A stretch of 64,000 nucleotides of DNA. Origin: Asterias amurensis (taxonomy: Eukaryota; Echinodermata; Asteroidea; Forcipulatida; Asteriidae). The stretch covers positions 20,852,965 to 20,916,964 of the forward strand of contig NC_092656.1 of NCBI RefSeq assembly GCF_032118995.1, given 5' to 3'. A model generated the notes under the pieces. It had not been told where the DNA came from, made no database searches, and saw nothing but the letters and a program-made list of their open reading frames with translations. Each line of letters opens with the position of its first letter. Positions within the stretch are counted from its first letter, which is position 1. The translations under genes were made by a program, and so were the position numbers. Positions 31,656-46,600 of the stretch are shown one piece after another.

Positions 31656-34600
31656 CTGTGGGACAATCAAAGATAGATACACTCAGATATTATCAGAGCT
31701 CGAGTCCAGTGAACTTGACCATAAGCTTAGCCACAACAAACCAATGTCCAAAATTGTAAAATTATCAAAACAAACAATAGAAAGTACTACATTATTAAAA
31801 TACTCAAAAACAAAACTCAATTAATTAGTCCAAAATGCAAGTGTCAAGATGGCAATAAATATCTAAGAACATCAAACAACATAAAACAAAAACAATAATA
31901 TGACAACCAGAGTGTATAAATAAAACAATGTTTAGTTTCCAGAACATAAATAAATATAAAATGGTAATATCTAAATCAAGATTATCACATCCCAAAACCA
32001 CAATCAAGGTAAGATTACTGATATTTCTTATTAAATGTTTTATCATTAAAACACTCGCCGCCTGCATTGGAACAAGAAATTTAACAAGAGATAAAAGTTA
32101 ACAACAAAACAAAACAATACATGAACATCAGAAATTAAGTTTCTGTCGGTGTTGTTTGGAGAGTAAAATTTTACAATTAAGCATCGTACAGTGCTGAAAA
32201 TGAATGTAATGAAGTCATGTCTATTCTCACCACGCGCAAACTTTTCAAGGTATACCGCCACCAAGAGTTCGTATCCGTGCTTACCTTCCACATTGATATA
32301 CGCAACGCTTTCCACGACTCCCTCTCTGTTACTTCCAATGCATTTATACGTCCCGCTGTCCTTGGTAGTGACTGAATTCAGCTGGAGACCATCCTCTTTG
32401 ATCACATAGTGCTCATCACTCTTGATGATCTCTCCATCTTTCTCCCAGGAGACAGTGGGGTTGTTTGTGCCGATCACTTCACACTGGAGGAGAATGGTCT
32501 CACCCGATGAGAGAGTTTGGTTGGCTGGTTTGACTTTAAATGCTGGTGGACCTGTTATGAAAATTTTTATTTATTTAAATTATCTCATATTACATATAAG
32601 GGAGTGTCATAACTAAGCGGTCTAAAGCCATGCTCTCGTTTTCTGGGGCTTTTCCCAAACCTTGGCTTATATGAGGCCATAACATACAAAATGTGAAATG
32701 AAATAAAATATAAAAACTTACCATTGACGAGTATCGTTGCCACTAATGAGCTTGACTGTACAGGGTTGATAGCGATGCAATAATAGTCACCCATAACAGA
32801 CATGTCGGCATTCACAATCTGTAGATCCCCAGTTGGCATTATCGTATATCTAACCCCGGAAAAAAAAACACAAGAGGGAAACAAAATTATTAATAAGTTG
32901 AAAACAGAAGCCCTGATGGGAGGCACCATTTCAAATGTTTTTTAAATGGAGAATGTTTATATGCTATGGGAGAATTCAACTCCCCATTCTTAAAATCGTT
33001 TTAGGTTTTCCCGGCCAGTTTTGACAAAATATCTCATTTAATTTTACACTTGGTCCTTTACTATAACTCTGATGCTGACAAAGTCATCAGTGCCCATTTT
33101 TGTGGTTCTGCTTGCCGCAGAATTCTGTGCTTGCAATCACCCTTTTTCCGCTTGCAGAAAACTTCTGCGATAGCAATGAAAGTGAAGAATTTCTAGTAAC
33201 GTGAAGTACGCACACCCACAACCGAATCCCAGGGAATCTTTGTTATGTTTCCTGTATCCCGTTACATTAATGGATGCCAATATCCATTGTACAAAAAGGA
33301 ACCAGACTATTTTTCCTTCTAGCGTCAGTTTGGTTATATTGAGTTTAATGGAAGAAAAATAAAGATGGCTGCACCAGGATGGAGTGAATCTTTATTCTCA
33401 CCTATTGTCTATATGAGGAAGATCTCCACCGTCTTTCTTCCAGTGTATCCTGGGTTTTGGTTTACCCTCCGCCTGGCATTGAATAAGAACTCCTTGGCCC
33501 TGCTCGACCTCTGAGTTCTTCGGCGTCATCGTAAACTTGGGCGGCTCTACAAAGATTGAGATTTCAAAAATACAGTAAGTGAAAAGGTAAGGTTTATTTT
33601 ATTTGTAACCACATACGGTTGAATTCGTTATAAAAAGTACATTTAAACTTACAAAATACATCACCAAAACTTTAAAATCATTAATCTATACATGTATTTA
33701 CAAGATGAAGGTTTAAAAAGTAAACGTTAAATATCAAAGAATAAACCATAAATTGATGAACTCAAATGAGCTATTGCCAAGTTGTATTTGAAATTAACAC
33801 CGGACCACCGACCTGAGGCCAGTGATTTTAGAGTCGGTAAACTCAATCACTCGACATAAATGTTTCAATCTCTTGGACCACCACACCAACCTTGCACCGT
33901 TAGCTTCACCGCGGTGAACGCTGACCCCAGCGTGTTCTCCGCAAAGCACTGGTACTCTCCCTCATCCTCAATGGTAACCGCCTGAATGACCAGGGTACCG
34001 GCGTTGCTGTTACTAGTGAAGCGGTCACCGCTGACCACTTGACCTCTGAAGCTCCAGGTCACATCGGAGACTGGATGACCAATCACGAGGCATCCAAGCG
34101 TGGCATCCTCACCGACTGCGACGGTGGCGTCACGTTTGTTTATGATCTGTGGTGATTCTGTATGGAAAGAAATGAATACAAAAGTTGTTTAAAAGTCTTT
34201 ATTATTATTTCTTATATTGGTTTAAAATCTAAAAACAAATCCTATGTTGACGGGAACACAATGTGAACAAATCTTTTCAGATATGTTGGTTCTGAAAAGA
34301 ACCGGTGGTTTACGACTCAATATTTTGATCGGTATGCTCTGATCGTCTTCACGCAAACCTCTCTTAGTTATACTTCCACCATGCAAAGTTTCAAATCCTA
34401 CAATCTTACACATTTGCTGGGGGATGCAAGTAGTAGGTGACTGTTTTCAAGTATATATGAAGCATTATTGTCAGGCTGAAAACACAGAAAAATAGTTAGC
34501 TTCGTTGAATTTCACCTTTTGCTTACAGAGGTTAACCGGTTAAACATCACAACCATACAGTAAAACCGAAAAACCTACCTTCCACCGTCAACAACGCAGT

Positions 34601-37600
34601 TGCACTCAATTCTCCTTGCGTGTTTCTTATCACGCACGTGTAATTTGCCATGTCTTCACGACGTACGGAATCGATGAACAATGAGCCAAAGTTGAGCGCT
34701 TTGACGCGACCGTTTTCCAAATCGACCTGAGGTATGGGCTCGCCATTCTTCAACCAGTTCTTGGCGGTGACCAAGGGTGCACTTCCGTCCTTCGCCCTGC
34801 ACGGCATGCTGGCCTGACTGCCGATGACTGAGATGCGATCTACAGGGGTTCGTTCAAACTCTGGAGGGGAATTTGCCACCACTGAAAAGGGAGGGGGAAA
34901 AAACACACAGGGCATTACAAAAATTCATTCAGATTCCAGGCCTGTATGCTTCGTTTTCAAAAGGGCAAGGGGCACCAAGGCATTTTCTCCGTGGTAAAAG
35001 GGGATATGGGATATTGCACATTTTCACTATTTTAAGGGCACAATAGCAATGAGCACGCACAACAAAACTATGCTTACCAGAAAAAGGTTACCAGCCAAAC
35101 TACCATGTCACATGTACCATTTGTGATTGGTATCCTGCTCATTTCTGCTTAGCAGAGAGTTGTTAAGCAATATTTTATGCCTAGGCAGTCTATGAAATCT
35201 GCCCAGAACTTGAATTTGATGCTCTACAAATGGGAGAATGGAAATCCAATTATTACTTACATGTACACTGTTTTCCGTTCCCGGTTTGTCCGCTTGGGCA
35301 TTCCATGCAGGCAGACGTTTCATGGTTCAGGTTGACGCAGACAACCCCCGAGTTACATGAGTTTGCCTCGCATGGACCTCTCATCACATCACGACAAATG
35401 TTCTTAGGAGGGCGCCGATAGGATGAGCCGTCGCATCGAATAGCTGTTGACGAAAAACACATGGTTCTTTTTTATGTAAATACTTGACAAACTGAACATG
35501 TCTCTACAGGTACCACAAAACCCCCCAAATGTTTCCTATTTTTAGCCTGTCATTAAGCCTTGGAAGCAGACTCTGCTAGGTTGAAAAACAACAAACCACT
35601 ATTCATACTTTCTATCCACGAATCTACACATTCTTGTCTGCAGTGAATCCTAGGAATTAAAGTTCTCCGAACTTTTTCGAAATTACAACTTCTCTTTAAG
35701 GATCACTTGAGAGTCCTATATGACGTCCCTTGAGAGTCCTATATGACACCCCTTAAGAGTCCTATATGACGTCCCTTAGAGTCCGATATGAACTCTCTTG
35801 AAAGTCCTATATGACATCCCTTGAGAGTCCTATATGACGTCCCTTAAGAGTCCGATATGATATCTCTTGGAAGTCCTATATGACATCCCTTGAGAGTCCT
35901 ATATGACGTCCCTTAAGAGTCCGATATGATATCTCTTGGAAGTCCTATATGACACCCCTTAAGAGTCCTATATGACGTCCCTTAGAGTCCGATATGAACT
36001 CTCTTGAAAGTTCTATATGACATCCCTTGAGAGTCCTATATGACATCCCTTGAGAGTCCTATATGACATCCCTTGAGAGTCCTATATGACACCCCTTAAG
36101 AGTCCTATATGACGTCCCTTAGAGTCCGATATGAACTCTCTTGAAAGTTCTATATGACATCCCTTGAGAGTCCTATATGACATCCCTTGAGAGTCCTATA
36201 TGACGTCCCTTAAGAGTCCGATATGATATCTCTTGGAAGTCCTATATGACAACCCTTATGAGAGTCCTCGATGACATCCCTTGAGAGTCCTATATGAGGT
36301 CCTTTGAGAGTCTATGAAGTCCTATGACAGTCCCATATGAAGTCTCTTGAGTGTCCTATATGACCGTCTTACCTGCATCTCCATTGGCGGATGTTATCCC
36401 AGACCGGCAGGTTCCTCTCTCTTGGTGACGGCACTGACTCAACGAAGACTCCCATCCCTGGCAGTCCAGGTTGTACATCCAGATGGGCGTGTCAATGGCC
36501 ACGCCTCCGTAGCCTGCGCTGCTCATTACGTTTACAACACTACCCAGACCGAGTTGTTGACAGGCAATCTGAGTTGGGACACGATGAAGATGGATAGTTT
36601 CAGTGAGTACTAGACATGTTTGGGGGAATCAAAATCGTTTTTTAAGAAACGGTTACAAATGCTTGTCATAGACCAACTTGCCCGATCCAAGGCAACATGT
36701 CCCTTTAAGCAGCTCTGAGCCAATACAATTTGTGATTCTTACCTCTCCATCAATCATATCGAAGTCGTCCATACACACGGTCCCCCAATATCCCTCTTTA
36801 CGTATCTCAATTCTTCCTTCAAGTTCCGAGCCTCCAGCCAGACGGGTCTCTAGGATCTCTGTAGCCTCTGGAAGGACACTCTCTAAGATGGATCCATGGT
36901 GACACTTAGCGACACAAGCCGAGCCTGGGGGTGACAAAAAGAAAGAAAGAAAGAAAGAAAGAAGGGATTCAGTACCGACTGAGGACAAGCACAAAATATA
37001 CATAAAGACAATTGTAAAGCAGTGCCATTTAATAATAATAATATAATGCATAATGGGATTTGAGGAATTGCATGGTGAGGTATCAATATATGAGTGTCAT
37101 GAACTAACACGGTACGCTATGGCCGACCGTGTTAAATCGCAAAGTAAAAGGAAAAGGACGCAATTTTCATAGCACATTTGTTTGGACCGTTATATTCTAC
37201 TTTTAAAGTAAAGGAAGTATTCAGTAAAACATCTTTCTAACCCTGCATTTCATAACATATGGCTTCAAACGCTTTTCATAGACCAACTCAAGGCAATGTG
37301 TCCCTTTAAGAATTATGAGACTGATTTATGAAGCACCTTGTGAGGGTTTACAAGGTGCTGCGGCGCACTCGGCAGACACTGCCAGAAACGCAGGGGCGCA
37401 GCCCTTCTCTTTACAATAAGTATACTGGGTTCTTTTACGTGCATTTTGTAACTAACAGCTTAACGCCCAAAACTGCAAAGTCATGCTTACCAGCATTAGG
37501 TTACCAGCCAAAATACCATTTGTGACCGGTATCCTGCTTATTTTTGCGAAGCAGAAAATTTCTAAGCAATGTTTTAAGTTCTGCTTACAAAGCTGCTCTA

Positions 37601-40600
37601 GCGAAATTGGGATCCAGTTGTTGATTTCACCAAACTCTTCCTACTTGGGATTAACCCAAGGACTTCGGACACGTAAAGTTCTGTATCCAATAGGCGTAGG
37701 CCGCATTAAACCCATCCTAAGTTACCAAGAGTTACTCATCCTAACTCCAGATAGGATTAATCCTAGTGTTTTGTGAAATCAGCTGCTGGTCTAAGAAATG
37801 AGGGGCGCTGGTCATGTTTCTGACTTACCTTCCAAGTAGAATCCCCTTTTGCAAGACTTGCACGAGCTGCCGTCGACCCCGTTGAAGCACTCCTGGCACT
37901 CGGGAGCGCAGGGTTGGCATTGGTGTGTGGCTGAGTTACCGTACTGACCAGTGGGGCAGCTTGAGATGCACGTGTCGTTACTGAGGAACATGAGGTCGGT
38001 GCATGACGTACAGTGAGATGGGCTGTCTGCACACGTCTTGCATTCACTGTTGCAATGCTCGCAAACTTTCTCACTGGTGGCATAATATCTGCGATTGGGA
38101 AGTTTGTGCATACACATTAGTTAAATTGGTTTTGTTTTATGAAAACACTTCGGTGGAATTACCTCCCACTTTCAATCACTTTCCACTTTCTGTGGGTACT
38201 ACTGGCCACTCCTCATGGTCATTAGCATTGCCCACCACTAGAGGGCCACAGACCAGGTGACTTGATGGACACTTAGCCAACGTGATGTGTTTATTTCATT
38301 CTGTCATTATTCAAAGGGCCCTGTCACACAAGGCAACTTTTTTACAGGCAGCTTGGCGGCAACCAACTGCAGTGCATGCTACAGGACCACTACAGTAGCA
38401 CATGAGTCGTTTTTTACAATCTCTCAAAATACTATAAATGCCTTTCTTTCATGGGGATTGCCTGGTAGTGGTCGACTGTAAATTGCCTCGTGTGACATGA
38501 CCTTAAGTTTCTTTAAAATGCACATTTTCAAGTGGCATCGATGTTTACAATTTTGCTTTGGCTTTAGGGCCAGCCGCCGATTTCACCAACTTCTTTCTAA
38601 CTTAGGATTAATCTTAGGACTTAGGACGAGTTCAGTTCCGTATCCGAAGACGTTAGGACGCATTGAACCCATCCCAAGTTAGGACGGGTTACTCGTCCTG
38701 ACTCGTGATAGGATTAATCCTAGCATTTGGTGAAATCGGCTGCAGTTGTTGTAACACCCTCACCCTTGTCCACAGTCCTCAAGGCAGTGAAGAGCCGACC
38801 CTGGTCCCGAACACTGCACCCCGGCGTCCTCATAATGCTGGCAATCTACCTCATCTACACCATGCTTATGACTGGTGCAATCCATGAGGTCGGACTCGTC
38901 CCCGTTGCATCTGAGCTCGTCCAGGGCGATTATGCCCGTTCCCTCCCCGAAGTGGGCGTTGGGGTAGGCCTCTATGGCATAGCCCATCCCGAGCTGTTTG
39001 CAGACGACGTTGCCGTCGTTGGTGTCGAAGTCGTCATCGCAGACTGTGCCCCACGCACCGTTGTACATGACCTGCGATAAAGTGATTATTTGAGGACAGA
39101 TCTTAGAAACCAAAAGAAGCAATTGTTTCACCGGTAATTAAGATTGAAGTTCTATAAACAGAGTCCTTCAAAAGATTTGCATGTTATAGCTAAGCGGTCT
39201 AAGAATCAGCCATGACACTTGTGTTCTTGGGCAACACCCATAACTATAATTGCTTCTCACCAAACTACATAAAACACACATCAAACCGCAGGCATCTTTT
39301 GAAATCAGTATAAGTATTATAATTAACATTTAAAAAAAAGTAGTAAATTGCCCGAAGTTCCAACCCCAGCATAACCGGTGATAGACTCTGCTAGGATCAA
39401 AACATCAGGCCAGTACAACCATAGATCCTTCTAGTTGGTAAGCAGTTTGTAACAGGTTATTCTACTTTCTCTTTTGCATTTAACAAAAATGAAAAAACAT
39501 TGTTGATAATGATTGTATGTCTAGGATCAACTGACCTCAATCCGTCCAGCAAACACGTTATTTCCTCCCACAAGTCTAATATCAGACGGTCCTTTCTTGA
39601 CGTACATATTACTGTCACACACAGCTACACACTTCCCTAGCTGAAGATACAGTGGTGAAGCACAACTTGTACACTCAGTGGCACTGCCGCTACAGTCCTG
39701 ACAATCAGGGCTGGAGGGGGGAAAGATTGATAACAAAATAATCATTCTATAGAACATCATTTTTAAATAAATTGGGTTTGAACAAAGAATAATTTTACAA
39801 GAACTGAACTACCGATGTATCTTTGATCATGTAACAGCCTAATGCAAATCTTCTGACCATTGCACACATAAACATTATTTATTTGTATACTATTTTATGA
39901 GGCCCTCGGAGATTTACAAAGAAACATTTTTACAAAGGGGATCAGGTTGTTTAGTGGTTTCTTTCCATGCCTTCCACCTCTGTGGACCCCAGTTCGAATC
40001 CAACATTAAGATCAGGGCCCAATTTCACAGAGCTGCTAAGCGCAACAATTTGCTTCTAGCATGAAATTTCTTCCTTGATAAAAACAAAATTACCAACCAA
40101 ATTTCCACATGATTTTCAGGATAAGTAAGCGACAGCTGAATACCAATAATAAGCAATGTGCAACAAATGGAAATTTGGTTGGTAATCCTGAAGAAATTTC
40201 AGGCTAAGCAAATCTTTGTGCTTAGCAGCTCTATGAAATTGTGCCCTGAGCCTTTCATGTGGATTGTGGTTTCAGTCCCTGCCTAATTGTGTGGATTTCC
40301 CCATTGGGGTTTTCTTCCCATTTTTACAACTGAACATTTCTGGGTTACCATTCATCCTTTTATTCCAACCAATTGTAAAAAAAACCAAAAACAAAATCCA
40401 AACCTACCCGCAAGCCTGGCAGTTGCCAACAACATCACCATAGAAACCATCGGGGCACTTGTCAACACACTCTTTCTCCTGGGTGAGAAATTGCCCCTCT
40501 GGGCAGCCAGTGCACTCGTCCGCTGACCTAGCACAGGTCATGCAGTTTGCGGAACACTTGCCGCAAATTTTGTTATCGGCGGCAATGAAGAATCCTGCGG

Positions 40601-43600
40601 AGCAATCTTCTTGACGGATACAGATGTTTGAGGTGATCGGACCAGAGCAAACCACACCTGATGAAAAAAAGGAAATAAACACAATTAAAACTAAAGAAAT
40701 AAATATCAGTAACAATACCAAAAATGGGATTACATGCATTGCATTGGGAAGGTAGTGCTTTCTGCTCTACCGGCTAGGCTTAGAATTGAAGATACCCAAG
40801 CCTACATCCGTATGGATTGTGAAAGGGGCAACCCTGTTTCAGCCCTAGGAGTAGGTGGCAACGGCCTCTGGAAAAAATTATTGTAGCCCACACCTTGAAG
40901 TGGCCTTCAGGCCTTGTGTGTTAGGCGACTTGCGTAAAAAAAAAATAAAAAAAAAAAAAATCAATGTATATTTGGTTTGCGATAACTGTGTGTATCTACT
41001 TGCTAGGTAGATTATGTTCTTTTAAGAACTTGTCTTGCTTTAGTCTACTACAGTGGCGTAGATTTTCAGAATTCGTGAGACTTCTCTGCTACAGCAGATT
41101 TTATGAACTTGGGAGCAGTAGAAAATCAAACTCACTTGAATCTATCAAGAAACTGCTGAAAACAAACACGTTTCATCTACAGTGTTTTTTTTTTTGTTTT
41201 TACCTTCCGCCATGTTTAATTTTGTTTTCTGATCTGTGTTGATCTGTGATTGTATCCTCTGGAGGAGCCACTCTAATACTGGCAGCTTATAATAATTTTA
41301 ACAATTACTTCTCAAATACCAAATTGTTTTGATAAATCAAGTTAAACTGATCACCTAAAACAAAAACAAAACAAAAAAAGAGAGAGAAAAAAAAAAGTAA
41401 AATTGCGATCTTACCTGCGTCTTCATCATGCTGACAGTTATTGACTCCAATGCCAGCATGGTCGCAGGCAAGGAGAGATGTTTCATCACCGTTACACATC
41501 ACATTATCCAAGACTATCAAACCGGTGCCCTCGCCAAAACTGTGACGAGGAGGGAGTCGGAAACAACAAAAGAATTAGTTCACTGACAAGTTCAAATGAC
41601 CTGGACCAACTAATTCACAAATCATAAAAAAACTTACTCCATGAGAAGCACTGCATCTGTTGATGGTATAAAATAATATAACAATAGATTTGGGGTGCTA
41701 ATCACCTTACTCGCAGCTAGAGCTGAATTGCGAAGGAGGCGGCTTAAACGTGTTCGAGAAGCAGGCATGCAAGGGCGCATTCAGCTGCCAGCCACATCAA
41801 CCCATTTTGACCACGGAGGAAAACTGGATAGTCTGGAAAACCCTTGTGGCACAGCAGAGAACCAACGCACAACTCAACTCACATATGGCCCCGACCGGGA
41901 ATCGAACCGGGGTCACCTTGGTGAGAGGCGAGCACTTTATGCACAAGCCAACCAGGCCACCCGAAGAAAATGAGGTTCGGAAATGTTTTCACCCCCAAAC
42001 ATTTGAATCCGAGAAGCGTTTCTTCCACTTCTGAGAGCTGGTGTCCATTCGTGAGTGCTGCGCCCAGAGATGCGGTTGGTACCTGGTCACTTTGTTAAAA
42101 AACGTTGTGAAAATACTAGGACCTTTCAACAATGTGTGTCTGGTGATGTGCAAGCAAGGGGCCTATATCACTGGCTGTCTAAGTTTGCAGAAAATTCTGT
42201 TCTGTTCACTTGTATAATACATTCCCTCATAAGCAGTTAACTACACATGGTATGATTTTTCATACACCCAAAAGGTACGACTCCTGCAATGGAAACTTAC
42301 CCTGCATGTTCAACAGCCCTCAGAGCTCTCCCCAATCCCAGCTCAGCACAAACCACATCGGCATCATCAAGCCCCCACTGGTCGTCGCAAACAGTCCCCC
42401 AGTTGTCCTGGTCGTACCGGACCTCAACGCGTCCCTCTAGGGATGACGATCCACCCACTAGGCGTAACTTGTCAGTCAGGACCAGGGTGTAACCGTCACA
42501 TTCCGGAACGCAAGTGTGACCTGAAGAAAAATTTCACAAATTCCACATTTTAATTTACGCAATACAGTTTCAAATACAGGAAGTTGCAGGTTCAAGTCCA
42601 AAATCTGGAGTCGATATTCGTCAAAATAAATATGACAATAACTAACTTGAATTCAAATTCAGAATGTCATGAACATGATTATTCATTTAAAAAAACGCTT
42701 ATTATTTTCAAAGAAAAAGAAAAAAAACCTTAAATCACTGGCCTCAGACCTGCAGTCCAGTTTAAGTTTTCACAATGCTGGATGGCAGTACGCCCATCAA
42801 TCCCACATGTGCATAAACACTCCAGTATAGCAGACCTCCAGAGTTGCTTTTGAAACATGATAGTTCAGTATGGTTTCAGTCTTGACAATTATTTGTTGAT
42901 AAACTTAAGGAACTGTTTTCATACCTTCTAAAGTTAGTGTTTCAATACAGCTGGTGCAGTTACCCGGAGCGAAGGCGCATGTTGCGCAGTTGTCATCACA
43001 AGGGACGCACGTCTCCGTGGCACTGTCAGGGTGGTACCCACTCTTGCATTCGTCCACACAGTCATTACCGTCGTCGAGTAGGGTACCGGCTTTACATCTG
43101 GTGCACTTGTACCCCGGCTCGTTTACACACTGAAGACAGTCTTTCCTGCAGAGTACGCACTGGCCCGTCAAAGAGTCGGGGTAGAAACCTTGCGGGCATG
43201 TCGTTACACATTCACGGATTCCCGGACCTTTAAGAGAAAAGGCAAACAGCGCATTTACAGGTTTGGTAAAGTTGAAAAAAATCATTAATTAACGGGTTTT
43301 GGTACTTTTTTTTACGACACAAAACACAGCCATCCAAAGATTGACACTAACTGACACGGTTTAAAGACAATGATAGTAGAAAGACTCCCTTAAAATATTA
43401 CCTGCTGAGGTGCTGTAGTTTTTGAGGAATGAGTAAAACAATGTCAAATAAATTATTTTAGCAAAAAACAGATTTATGCGACTCTCCTGAAAACATTGCT
43501 TTGTGTTTTTTTGTATGATGTCCTTTTATTACTTTCATGGTTTACGGTACTATTCTGTGCATTTCTGAGAAGTCACATGCCCGCCGTCCAAAATTGCGGA

Positions 43601-46600
43601 CGACTTTGCGGGAAAAAATTCCCACTCTGGCCACTGAACCCTGCAGCTTGGCAACAAGGGCTGAACACCTTTGTTACCATAATCCTTTTTTACAAAACAG
43701 CAATTTTGAAGCCGTTACGAAACTTTACACATTGCATTTAACATGAACAGCCAACAACATAAGCTTGGGCGGTTCCAGAAATTTGGGGCTCGGTTCCGGT
43801 TCCGAAAAAAAGCTCGGTTCTGAGACATACCCGGTTCCAATTCAATAAAAAACATAAGCCGCCCGTCCAGAGCTCACACACACACACAAATGAGCCGATC
43901 TATTTGAACTGAAAATAACCAAGTTAATCAGACATCGGTTCCGAGCTCACACACACACAATTGGAGCCGATCTATTTTTAACGAAAATACCAGAATACCC
44001 ACCCCAATGATCAGACATCGTGCCACCGAGCACCTATTTTCCCTGCTCTGTCCTTACTCTATGATTTAAACAAGTCTTTGATTTAGCCGGCAGTATGATC
44101 GTTGTGTAGCATATGTCCGTAGTGTAGTACATCCGTAGTGCAGTACATTCGTAGTGCATGCAGTGTGTCGTCTCTGTACATACAAGTGTACTATGCCTGT
44201 ACATGCCTGTACATACATACCTACAGCACTGTGTGTTTTGTGCACGGGGCTAGCTTTTATGAATATGGATATATCGGCAGCCAATCACAACGTGCTGTCT
44301 ATACATGTACATGTATATGCATGACATGTACATGCATACATGTGGTGGTTGTAGAAGATGCCTATGTGTGTGCACTGTGTATGCAGCAGCCACATGTGAT
44401 AGTTGATACTCATGTCGGCTTGAAGCCTTTGCACACTGTATCTGCGGTCACCGCTTTCAACATCAAGCCTCATTTTCTAGAGCCGGTTCGTCGCAGGATC
44501 GGCTCCACAGAGCCTTTTATAATTGGGACTCGGTCTTTTAAAATCGGAACCGACAAAAGCGGGTACCCGGTTCCACAGAAGAGTGGAACCGCAAGTCCGG
44601 TTTTCAACTTGGAACCGGGTAGAACCGGGTAACCGAAGGGACCGCCCAAGCTTACAACAACAATTGGGCTGTCCAAAAGGCCACTTGTGAAACTCTCAAG
44701 CATTGCTGACTTTTGTCAGAGGTCAACTGCTCCAATGAAAATCTCCCGCTCATGGAAGTTTTGACTAAAAGGACATGCGAGAAATAATTGATTATACACT
44801 GCTTGTCTACTCCTACTAATTGGTCAATTTGTTGTGTGGTAGGCTTCTGTTGTTACACCACACACAATTAGGGAAATGTTCAAAGGTCTTATCAAAAGGC
44901 TCCCACATTACTGATACATGAAAAGCTTTGCTAACCATGGCTCTAATCACCCATGGTGTCCACGGATTAACCACTACTTTCATTTTAGGGATTTAGTTTG
45001 AGGTCTCAATAGTGAGATTACAGCAGGATGGCTCAAGAAAGGCCCCTTAATGAGCCATAGTCTCTCTTTTGTTACAAGGATTTTGTTATGAGATTTTTAG
45101 GCATTGCATGGTGATGTACAAAAGTATGTATGGTTTGTGGTAACACCATGTGTATATCTACTTGCTCTTTTGAGAACTTGTCCTGCTGTATATTCTACTA
45201 CCACGATGCAGGTTTTAATGTTCGGAACTGAAAAGTTCAGACAGATCTGTGGCAGTCCAGATAGGAAGTTCCTAAATTTTCGTGGAATTCCAGGCTCGCC
45301 TGTCGCTGCTGACAACAAGGGCAGTGAACATCCGACAAGAATTCTGTCTGCACATGCTTCTTCCATTTGAAGCATGTCAATGCTACCATAGAGCATGGAG
45401 GTAGGATCTACCTCCATGCATAGAGCAAGAGTCCAATCTCCATGCTGCTACAAAACTGCCTTCTGTATGTACAAATGTATACCTCCAAGATCTAGTCCAC
45501 ATGTGGTGTGGCATACCACATGTGCACACAAGCTGACCAAAAGACCACAACACCATGGGAAGTCACTGACCAGGGGTCAGTAACCCCATACTGAAGCCCC
45601 TCCAGCCAGGAAGTGTCCTTTGTTTGTCAACAAATAAAGTTTGTTGACTGTCTGGCCTTGGTGGTTATCACATGTAAGGTAATGGATTGGGATTAGCCAG
45701 CAGAAAATGTGGTGGTGCTATAACCATTGTATAACCATGGAGGTAACCACAGAGCTGTAAACTAGGTCAGTGCACCATGGTTGAAGGTAAAGACAAGACA
45801 ATATGTTTACAAAAGAGCCACAAAGCCGGGACTACTTATACTACAGGCACCACCAAAAGTGTGCTTTAATGGAGATTGTACTGTCTAAATTTTATCAATT
45901 TTTAAGAAGATGAAAGGAGGCACGTACATCTCAAAACTTGTTAAGCTTTTACTTATATAAATCTTGGATTTATGTGGCAAAAAAAAAGTAAACTTTCCTG
46001 TAAAATCAGCTGCTTAAGCACAAAAAGTAGCAAAGCACAAAACATTTCTGCTTAGCAGAATAGAGTTATCAGTCTAAATCCTGTCTCACATGCACAATCT
46101 GTAACTGGTATTCTGCTTATTTTTGCTTAGCATAAACCTGCTAAGCAATATTTTCTGCTTAAGCAACTCTCTGAATATTGGGGCCCAGTGCACTACTTGC
46201 CTGGTAAAAAGGCCCAAGAATGTACACGGTCACTTATTGTAAACAAAGGTCACATGAATTATACATCCATGGCTTATGTTTAATGACCCCCCTCCATGAT
46301 GAATACCTCCTCTCGGCCAGCCTCATGCTGTGTCTATACGTGATTATATCTGGTTAGGTTTTCACAATGGAATTGATGCCAATGGCGGGAAGGAGAGTAT
46401 ACTGTACTTTATGCCCTTGTCATGTGTTTAATGATGTATTAAATCCCATCAAATGAATCAATATCCGATTTGAAGGCATCCAGATCATTCTAAGTAAAAC
46501 TGCCAAATTTACCCCCCGACCCCATTTTTTATTTTTTTTTAATCATAAAAAACAACCTTTTCAGCTGATATTTTTTTCAAAATGTACAGGTTTGAAAAGA

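Noticed and set aside
32046..32284. Read-through extension of the Ig 4 reading frame as an alternative C terminus
   Set aside because: A strong GTAAGC donor ends the exon in the expected phase 1, and the extension is AT-rich intron-like sequence.
35706..36364. CRISPR-like regular repeat array
   Set aside because: The units are contiguous with no unique spacers, and the context is a eukaryotic intron. It is a minisatellite.
44138..44632. 164-residue plus-strand reading frame
   Set aside because: It is entirely inside the hAT-like element, with low-complexity Cys/Tyr/His translation from GTACATG repeats.
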